NCBI GenBank assembly: GCA_035275625.1
Contig: DATEMK010000152.1
Coordinates: forward strand, 1 to 7,479
Source: DATEMK01 sp035275625
GTDB lineage: Bacteria; Bacteroidota; Bacteroidia; AKYH767-A; OLB10
Length of the DNA: 7,479 nt
Reading direction: 5' to 3'
Of the stretch, positions 1 through 5,188 are shown piece after piece. The notes beneath the pieces are model-generated. The model worked only from the letters and a program-made list of their open reading frames with translations, was not told where the DNA came from and did no database searches. A program made the position numbers and the translations under genes. Each line of letters opens with the position of its first letter. Within the stretch, counting starts at the first letter, position 1.

Positions 1-390
1 CAGGAATTGCGCGATAAGTTATATGAATGGGGTTTGCACAAACGCGATGTAGAACGTATGATCACACAGATGGTCGAAGAAGGTTTTATGAACGAAGAGC
101 GGTTTGCCCTTGCCTATGCAGGTGGAAAATTCAGGATAAAAAACTGGGGACGAATAAAAATTAAGCTGGCGCTGAAACAAAAAAAAGTTTCCGATTACTG
201 CATCCGCAAAGCATTAAACCAGTTCGATGAAAAAGATTATCAAAAGACTTTGGAAAAAATCATTGCATCGTATTCAAAAAAAATTTCTGAAAAAAATGTA
301 TTAAAGAAAAATTATAAAGTTGCGCAGCATGCCATCGGAAAAGGATTTGAGCCGGAATTGGTGTGGGAAATTTTAAGAATCGAAAATTAA
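1..390 (+). CDS. recX: Regulatory protein RecX, 3' part (5' end outside window)
   Basis: RecX binds RecA and modulates its filaments on single-stranded DNA, so it acts in the cytoplasm in recombination and the SOS response. The frame is open from base 1 and gives 129 residues before TAA at 388-390. The family pattern of small three-helix repeats is visible: a helix ending in MVEEGFMNEERFALAYAGGK (about residues 23-42), followed by KNWGRIKIKLALKQKKVSDY, which matches the 'G..kI...L..kGv' signature, and a last helical repeat ending in GKGFEPELVWEIL. Bacteroidota RecX proteins are about 155 residues long, so roughly 25-30 N-terminal residues are missing to the left. The TTG at base 7 is inside the gene and is not the start. 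Family assignment is by recognised pattern and is fairly secure. Confidence 0.85.
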   Translation, partial: QELRDKLYEWGLHKRDVERMITQMVEEGFMNEERFALAYAGGKFRIKNWGRIKIKLALKQKKVSDYCIRKALNQFDEKDYQKTLEKIIASYSKKISEKNVLKKNYKVAQHAIGKGFEPELVWEILRIEN

Positions 391-418
391 ATTAAATGAA
401 AAGATTTTCTTGTTTACC

Positions 419-439
419 AATAACGAATAACAAATAACT
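419..439. repeat. Three tandem AATAACN heptamers
   Basis: Bases 419-425, 426-432 and 433-439 read AATAACG, AATAACA and AATAACT, three consecutive copies of a heptamer in the 63-base recX-prfB gap. The next seven bases (AATTTCG) look like a degenerate fourth unit. Function is unknown. The repeat sits where the upstream part of a prfB promoter would be. Confidence 0.6.
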
Positions 440-446
440 AATTTCG
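439..446 (+). promoter_or_regulatory. Possible Bacteroidota -7 promoter element for prfB
   Basis: TAATTTCG matches the Bacteroidota -7 consensus TAnnTTTG with one mismatch and ends 7 bases before the prfB ATG. If used, transcription would start almost at the ATG, giving a leaderless or nearly leaderless message. That would fit the absence of a ribosome binding site. A TTG lies at 410-412, but its spacing of 26 bases is longer than the usual 19-20 for a -33 element, so support is weak. Confidence 0.3.
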
Positions 447-453
447 CGTCCGT

Positions 454-1543
454 ATGATACAGGAAAATTTAAGAGACATAAGAGAGCGCCTTGACGCACT
501 GAGGAGGCATCTTTGACGTGGAGTCAAAACTGCTGCAAATAAAAGACGAAGAACAACTCACCCACGCTCCCGATTTTTGGAACGATCCAAAACGTGCCGA
601 AAAAATTTTAAAAGAAATCCAGCATAAAAAGAACTGGACACAGCCTTACCAGCAGATTGAATCTTCTTACGAAGATTTAAAAGTGCTTTTTGATTTCATG
701 AAATCCGGTGACGCTTCCGGGCAGGAAGTGGAAGCTCATTATCAGACCTTGTTAAAGCAACTTGATGACCTGGAGTTTAAAAATATGCTCAGCGGTGATG
801 AAGATGTTTTAAGCGCGGTTGTCAACATTAATTCAGGAGCAGGCGGAACAGAAAGCTGCGACTGGGCTGAGATGCTCATGCGCATGTACATCCGCTGGGG
901 CGAACGCAACGGATATAAAGTGACCGAAGTGGACCGCCAGGATGGAGATGTGGCAGGAATAAAATCTGCAACATTGGAATTTGATGGAGATTTCGCTTAC
1001 GGATATTTGAAAGCGGAAAATGGGGTGCACCGGTTGGTACGAATTTCCCCTTTTGATTCTAATGCAAAACGCCATACTTCTTTTGCATCGATTTATGCAT
1101 ATCCCATGGTGGACGATACGATTAATATTGAAATCAAGGATGCAGATATTGAAATGCAAACTTCCCGTTCAGGCGGAGCAGGCGGACAAAATGTAAACAA
1201 GGTGGAAACAAAAGTTCAGTTAAAACATCTTCCCACAGGAATCGTTGTTGTCTGCCAGGTAGAACGCTCACAAAGCGCCAACCGCGAACGTGCTATGAAA
1301 ATGCTTAAATCACAATTGTACGAATTGGAACTGCGCAAACAAAACGAAGCAAAAGCAGCCACTGAAGCCACTAAGAAAAAAATTGAATGGGGATCACAAA
1401 TCCGCAGTTATGTTTTTCATCCTTATAAAATGGTGAAAGATTTAAGAACGGATTATGAAACATCTAATGTACAGGCAGTGATGGACGGTGATTTAAATGA
1501 GTTTATGAAAGCATATTTGATGGAAAACAGTACAGTAAAATAG
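454..1543 (+). CDS. prfB: Peptide chain release factor 2 (programmed +1 frameshift)
   Basis: RF2 recognises UAA and UGA and triggers peptide release on the ribosome. The coding sequence is join(454..513,515..1543), 362 residues against 365 in E. coli. ATG at 454 opens a 20-codon leader ending in CTT and an in-frame TGA (514-516). Skipping one base continues as DVESKLLQIKDEEQ. Visible motifs are the RF2 codon-recognition tripeptide SPF at about 198-200 and the catalytic GGQ at about 243-245. The residue four before GGQ is Ser239, the position held by the activity-lowering Thr246 in E. coli K-12 RF2. The start is fixed by the leader and the frameshift signal. A caller using GTG at 518 would lose 21 residues. 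Expression is autoregulated: low RF2 slows UGA decoding and favours the frameshift. It lies 63 bases after recX, and its stop TAG overlaps an inverted repeat. Confidence 0.96.
502..517 (+). promoter_or_regulatory. RF2 +1 frameshift signal
   Basis: An internal Shine-Dalgarno AGGAGG (502-507) is followed by CAT, then CTT TGA C (511-517). Order and spacing equal the E. coli site (SD-like hexamer, three bases, CUU UGA C). The SD pairs with 16S rRNA and pushes the ribosome forward while UGA waits for RF2, so CTT slips to TTT and reading resumes at GAC. AGGAGG is a perfect SD core although the neighbouring starts have no clear SD, which fits a role in recoding. Confidence 0.94.
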
Positions 1544-1600
1544 CCACCAGTTACACAAATTTACACGAATTAATTAGTGAAAATTCGTGTAATTCGTGGC
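1543..1600. repeat. Intergenic inverted-repeat element, copy A
   Basis: The left arm 1543-1560 (GCCACCAGTTACACAAAT) pairs with the right arm 1583-1600 (ATTCGTGTAATTCGTGGC) at 16 of 18 positions, counting one G-U. Inside, CACGAA (1564-1569) faces TTAGTG (1574-1579) with one mismatch. An alternative perfect 10-bp stem pairs 1561-1570 with 1583-1592. Bases 1563-1600 are repeated at 1986-2023 with 34 of 38 identities. The element begins on the last base of the prfB stop codon and ends 10 bases before the next ATG. It may act as an RNA hairpin between cistrons or as a weak terminator, but there is no T tract after it. Confidence 0.85.
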
Positions 1601-1610
1601 AAAAATATTT

Positions 1611-1973
1611 ATGTTAAAAGTTTATTTCAAAGCTAATTGTGCAACTTGCCAGACTGCTTTAAAGTTGATCAGAGATAATGCAAAGGAAAAATTTGAAAAA
1701 ATTGAATACTTAGTTGAAACTCCTTCAGAAAACGAATTAAAAGAAATTTTAAAAATGCTTGGCATAAAAGCCGAACAATTGGTCCGCAAAAAAGAACCAT
1801 TGTACAAAGAAAATTATGAAGGCAAAAAAATTTCAAATGCTGAATGGATAAAAATTTTACATGGCAACCCGATTTTGATTGAACGTCCGATTGTGATTAA
1901 CGGGGACAAAGCAATTATCGGAAGACCTGTGGAAACTATTATTGATTTCATAAATCCAAAAAAGAAACACTAA
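1611..1973 (+). CDS. ArsC/Spx-family thioredoxin-fold protein
   Basis: A 120-residue protein of the ArsC family (thioredoxin fold), cytoplasmic, with no signal peptide. Cys10 lies in NCATCQ and corresponds to the nucleophile Cys12 of E. coli ArsC. The three arginines that ArsC uses for arsenate all have counterparts: Arg59 in LVRKKEP, Arg92 in ERPIVI (next to the cis-proline) and Arg105 in IGRPVE. A second cysteine (Cys13) makes a CxxC pair as in Spx, which the classical E. coli enzyme lacks. Glutaredoxin-dependent arsenate reduction is possible, but many family members have other or unknown redox roles and there is no ars operon here. I chose ATG at 1611 because the upstream in-frame GTG at 1596 lies within a repeat element. 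Copies of that element flank the gene on both sides. Confidence 0.82.
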   Translation: MLKVYFKANCATCQTALKLIRDNAKEKFEKIEYLVETPSENELKEILKMLGIKAEQLVRKKEPLYKENYEGKKISNAEWIKILHGNPILIERPIVINGDKAIIGRPVETIIDFINPKKKH

Positions 1974-2023
1974 TTGCACGGATTAACACGAATTCATTCG
2001 TGAAAATTAGTGTAATTAGTGGC
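1968..2023. repeat. Intergenic inverted-repeat element, copy B
   Basis: The left arm 1968-1984 (CACTAATTGCACGGATT) pairs with the right arm 2005-2021 (AATTAGTGTAATTAGTG) at 16 of 17 positions, counting two G-U pairs. Nested inside is a perfect inverted repeat, CACGAAT (1987-1993) and ATTCGTG (1996-2002), separated by two bases. The element starts in the last sense codon of the arsC-like gene, contains its TAA stop, and ends 14 bases before the fumC ATG. It is a diverged copy of the element at 1543-1600, in the same orientation and the same position relative to the genes. Confidence 0.85.
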
Positions 2024-2037
2024 TAAAACAAATTAGT

Positions 2038-3444
2038 ATGGAATTCCGAAAAGAAAAAGACACGATGGGAATGGTAGAAGTTCCCGCACATGTATACTGG
2101 GGAGCACAGACACAACGCTCCATTGAAAACTTCAAAATCGCAGAGGATATAAACAAAATGCCGAAAGAGATTATTCGTGCATTTGCTTATCTTAAAAAAG
2201 CTGCAGCATTAACCAACCTTGATGCAGGAGTTTTAACAAAAGATAAATGCGATTTGATCAGTAAAGTATGCGATGAAATTCTCGAATGTAAATTAGATGA
2301 CCAGTTTCCTCTTGTAGTCTGGCAAACAGGGAGTGGAACTCAAAGCAATATGAATGTGAACGAAGTCATTGCTTACCGGGCTCATGTTTTATCGGGAGGA
2401 AAATTAACTGACGACAAAAAAATAATTCACCCGAATGATGATGTAAACAAATCGCAATCTTCCAATGATACTTTTCCAACTGCGATGCACATTGCCGCAT
2501 ATAAAATTTTAGCAGAGAACACCATTCCCGGAATAAAAAAATTGCGTGATACGCTTGCGGCAAAATCAAAAGCGTTTATGAATGTGGTGAAAATCGGGAG
2601 AACACATTTAATGGATGCAACCCCCTTAACGTTAGGGCAGGAAATTTCGGGATACGTCTCTCAACTCGACCATGGAATACGTGCGATTGAAAATACATTA
2701 AAGCATTTATCAGAACTTGCATTAGGCGGGACAGCCGTTGGAACCGGAATCAATACTCCGCCAAATTATGATATGAATGTTGCAAAGCATATTGCCTCGT
2801 TAACAAAACTTCCTTTTGTAACGGCTGAAAATAAATTTGAAGCGCTGGCAGCGCATGATGCAATTGTTGAATCGCATGGTGCATTAAAAACAGTGGCTTG
2901 TTCATTGATGAAAATTGCAAATGATATTCGCTTGCTTTCAAGCGGTCCGCGATGCGGCATAGGTGAAATTTTTATTCCCGATAACGAACCGGGTTCTTCC
3001 ATTATGCCCGGTAAAGTAAATCCTACCCAATGCGAAGCAATGACTATGATAGCTGCACAAGTATTGGGAAACGATGTTGCCATAAACATTGGCGGAGCAA
3101 CAGGACATTTTGAATTAAATGTTTTCAAACCAATGATGATTTATAATTTTCTGCATTCTGCAAGACTGATAGGTGATGTATGTATGTCATTCAACGATAA
3201 ATGCGCAACAGGAATTGAACCAATAGAAGAAAACATAAAAAATAACCTGAACAATTCGCTTATGCTGGTGACAGCGTTGAATACAAAAATCGGTTATTAC
3301 AAAGCTGCTGAAATTGCACAGACCGCGCACAAGCAGGGAAAAACTTTAAAGCAAACCGCTATTGATTTAGGATATGTTACAGCCGAACAATTTGATGAAT
3401 GGGTACGACCTGAAGAGATGGTTGGATTGAAAATTAAAAATTAA
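2038..3444 (+). CDS. fumC: Fumarate hydratase, class II
   Basis: This enzyme interconverts fumarate and L-malate in the TCA cycle. It is the iron-independent, homotetrameric class II enzyme of the cytoplasm. Its 468 residues match E. coli FumC (467), with almost constant numbering. Visible are WGAQTQRS near the N-terminus, WQTGSGTQSNMN (95-106), SSNDTFPTAMH (141-151), GRTHLMDATPLTLGQE with His190 (E. coli His188), and the flexible loop GSSIMPGKVNPTQCEA starting at 319, with Ser320 as the likely catalytic serine and Lys326 and Asn328 as substrate contacts. PGKVNPTQCEA favours fumarase over aspartate ammonia-lyase, which typically reads PAKVNP. ATG at 2038 follows repeat element B by 14 bases with no clear SD. 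The C-terminal LKIKN and the stop codon fall inside an AT heptamer array shared with the start region of the next gene. Confidence 0.96.
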   Translation: MEFRKEKDTMGMVEVPAHVYWGAQTQRSIENFKIAEDINKMPKEIIRAFAYLKKAAALTNLDAGVLTKDKCDLISKVCDEILECKLDDQFPLVVWQTGSGTQSNMNVNEVIAYRAHVLSGGKLTDDKKIIHPNDDVNKSQSSNDTFPTAMHIAAYKILAENTIPGIKKLRDTLAAKSKAFMNVVKIGRTHLMDATPLTLGQEISGYVSQLDHGIRAIENTLKHLSELALGGTAVGTGINTPPNYDMNVAKHIASLTKLPFVTAENKFEALAAHDAIVESHGALKTVACSLMKIANDIRLLSSGPRCGIGEIFIPDNEPGSSIMPGKVNPTQCEAMTMIAAQVLGNDVAINIGGATGHFELNVFKPMMIYNFLHSARLIGDVCMSFNDKCATGIEPIEENIKNNLNNSLMLVTALNTKIGYYKAAEIAQTAHKQGKTLKQTAIDLGYVTAEQFDEWVRPEEMVGLKIKN

Positions 3445-3469
3445 AAATTAAAAATTAGAATTAGAAATT
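3429..3469. repeat. AAAAATT heptamer array across fumC end and pyrC start
   Basis: Units ending in TT run consecutively: GAAAATT (3429-3435), three exact AAAAATT copies (3436-3456), then the degenerate AGAATT (3457-3462) and AGAAATT (3463-3469). The array supplies the fumC stop TAA (3442-3444), the 23-base intergenic stretch and the first two bases of the pyrC TTG start. Seven is not a multiple of three, so gain or loss of a unit would change the fumC tail and the spacing to pyrC. Confidence 0.75.
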
Positions 3470-4811
3470 GTCTGATCCGGTTATTATTCGAAATTCAACT
3501 ATCGTAAATGAAGGAAAAATTTTTTCTTCTGATATTTTATTGAAGGACGGGTTGATAATAAAGATTGGTGAAAACATTTCCACAAAAAAAAATTACAGGG
3601 AAATAAATGCCGATGGATTGCATTTGCTGCCCGGTGTGATAGATGACCAGGTGCATTTTCGTGAACCGGGACTGACGCAAAAGGGAGATATATATACTGA
3701 ATCAAAAGCTGCTGTTGCCGGAGGCATTACTTCTTATATGGAAATGCCGAATACTATTCCGAACACGCTTACGCAGGAACTGCTTGAAGAAAAATACAGA
3801 ATTGCTTCTCAGAAATCCTTAGCCAATTATTCTTTTTATATGGGCGCCTCCAATACTAATTTAGACGAAGTGCTGAAAACAAATTCTAAAAACGTTTGCG
3901 GAATAAAAGTTTTCATGGGCTCTTCAACGGGTGACATGCTCGTTGATGATGAGAAAACCATAGAAAATATTTTTTCAAAATCACCCATGTTGATTGCCAC
4001 TCATTGCGAAGATGAAACCATAATTCGCAAAAATCTTGAAGAGTATAGAGCGAAATTTGGGGATGATATACCCGTGGCCTTTCACCCTGTTATACGTAAT
4101 GAAGACGCGTGTTTCAAATCAAGCTCACTGGCTGTTTCACTTGCAAAAAAGTACCGAACACGCCTGCATGTCCTGCATATTTCAACAGCCAGGGAATTGG
4201 AATTGTTTGACGCTGAAATTCCTTTGAAGGAAAAAAAAATTACAGCAGAAGCCTGCATTCATCACCTTTGGTTTTGCAATGAAGATTATAAACGTCTTGG
4301 AAATTTTATCAAATGGAATCCGGCAATAAAAACAAAGCACGATCGCGATGCTTTGCTGGAGGGTATTCTTAATAACAAAATTGATGTGATAGCAACAGAT
4401 CACGCACCTCACACAATAGGAGAAAAAAAGCAGGCCTATACAAAAACACCTTCTGGCGGACCGTTAGTGCAACACATTTTAGTTGCCATGCTGGAATTTT
4501 ATCATAAGAAAAAAATAAGCCTTGAAAAAATTGTTGAAAAAATGAGCCATGCAGTTGCAGTTTGTTTTCAAATTGAAAAGCGTGGATTTATTCGCGAGGG
4601 CTATCATGCAGATTTGGTTTTAGTGGATTTGAATAAAACCTGGAGAGTCAGAAAATCAAATATCATTGCCAAATGCGGATGGTCGCCATTTGAAGGAGTG
4701 GCGTTTAATACAACTGTTACACATACTTTCGTAAATGGGAATTTAGTTTATGAAAGCGGGAAGTTTTTTGAAGATAAAAAGGGGCAACGGTTAACGTTTG
4801 ACAGGAAATAA
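3468..4811 (+). CDS. pyrC: Dihydroorotase, class I type (TTG start)
   Basis: An amidohydrolase that closes N-carbamoyl-L-aspartate to dihydroorotate, the third step of pyrimidine synthesis. It has 447 residues. Metal-site motifs, in order: DDQVHFREPG (59-68), GIKVFMGSSTGD with Lys147 as the possible carboxylated bridging ligand, ATHCEDE with His179, LHVLHIST with His237, and ATDHAPHT with Asp311. Arg65 and Asn95 (EMPNT) are likely substrate contacts. Position 61, normally the first histidine of DxHxH, is Gln while His63 remains. The start must be TTG at 3468: TAG at 3462-3464 closes the frame upstream and the first in-frame ATG is only at residue 91, after the metal motif. Allantoinase or hydantoinase is the alternative, but HFREPG and DHAPHT favour dihydroorotase. 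Its stop abuts the next gene's ATG. Confidence 0.9.
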   Translation: MSDPVIIRNSTIVNEGKIFSSDILLKDGLIIKIGENISTKKNYREINADGLHLLPGVIDDQVHFREPGLTQKGDIYTESKAAVAGGITSYMEMPNTIPNTLTQELLEEKYRIASQKSLANYSFYMGASNTNLDEVLKTNSKNVCGIKVFMGSSTGDMLVDDEKTIENIFSKSPMLIATHCEDETIIRKNLEEYRAKFGDDIPVAFHPVIRNEDACFKSSSLAVSLAKKYRTRLHVLHISTARELELFDAEIPLKEKKITAEACIHHLWFCNEDYKRLGNFIKWNPAIKTKHDRDALLEGILNNKIDVIATDHAPHTIGEKKQAYTKTPSGGPLVQHILVAMLEFYHKKKISLEKIVEKMSHAVAVCFQIEKRGFIREGYHADLVLVDLNKTWRVRKSNIIAKCGWSPFEGVAFNTTVTHTFVNGNLVYESGKFFEDKKGQRLTFDRK

Positions 4812-5171
4812 ATGAAAAATTTTATCTCTATTCTTTTTCTGTGCAGTTTGGCTTTTGCTTCCTGTTCAAAGAAAGAAGAAAAAATTCCGGCTGATATTAT
4901 TCCGAAAGATAGAATGGTACAGGTGTTGGTGGATATCCACCTGGCGGAAGCCCGGTCACAATTTAATGCGCCTTTTGATAATTCAAAAAATGTGAAACAG
5001 GCGTATTACAAGTTTATTTTTAACAAGTATAAAATAACGTATGCCCAATTGATGAAAAGCTGGTCGTTTTATTCAGAACACCCTGCCATATTTACGAAAA
5101 TTTATGATGAGGTGATTACCGAGTTAAGCAGGAAGCAGGCCGTGAGCGGTGGCAGCAAGAAACAGCAGTAG
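4812..5171 (+). CDS. DUF4296 lipoprotein
   Basis: A 119-residue putative lipoprotein. The N-terminus MKNFISILFLCSLAFASC is a short signal peptide ending in a lipobox-like FASC, so Cys18 would be acylated. Phe at -3 is atypical, but Bacteroidota lipoboxes are relaxed. The acidic-basic stretch SKKEEK follows the cysteine. The mature part contains the helical pattern I associate with DUF4296: IPKDRMVQVLVDIHLAEA (about 31-48), then a segment around YYKFIFNKYKITYAQLMKSW, and YDEVITEL near the end. Function is unknown. ATG directly follows the pyrC TAA (TAAATG), so translation is probably coupled. The pairing with pyrC recurs in Bacteroidota as far as I recall. The C-terminus is a polar GGSKKQQ tail within CAG-rich DNA. 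Confidence 0.85.
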   Translation: MKNFISILFLCSLAFASCSKKEEKIPADIIPKDRMVQVLVDIHLAEARSQFNAPFDNSKNVKQAYYKFIFNKYKITYAQLMKSWSFYSEHPAIFTKIYDEVITELSRKQAVSGGSKKQQ

Positions 5172-5188
5172 CAGCAGTCAGCAGAGCG

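Noticed and set aside
518..520. GTG as the start of prfB
   Set aside because: The upstream ATG leader, internal SD and CTTTGAC signal show that translation begins at 454 and shifts frame. The GTG is simply the Val codon after the shift.
833..1159. Minus-strand open frame of 108 codons
   Set aside because: It is antisense to the prfB core domain, with unusual composition and no motif.
1596..1598. GTG as the start of the arsC-like gene
   Set aside because: It lies in the right arm of the inverted repeat and adds five residues absent from the family. ATG at 1611 aligns the protein with ArsC numbering.
2766..3128. Minus-strand open frame of 120 codons
   Set aside because: It is antisense to the most conserved part of fumC, including the GSSIMPGK loop, and has no recognisable domain.
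5159..5184. CAG/AGC-rich run as a microsatellite or terminator between convergent genes
   Set aside because: The units are irregular and there is no inverted repeat or T tract. It is too short to be more than local composition at the end of the lipoprotein gene.
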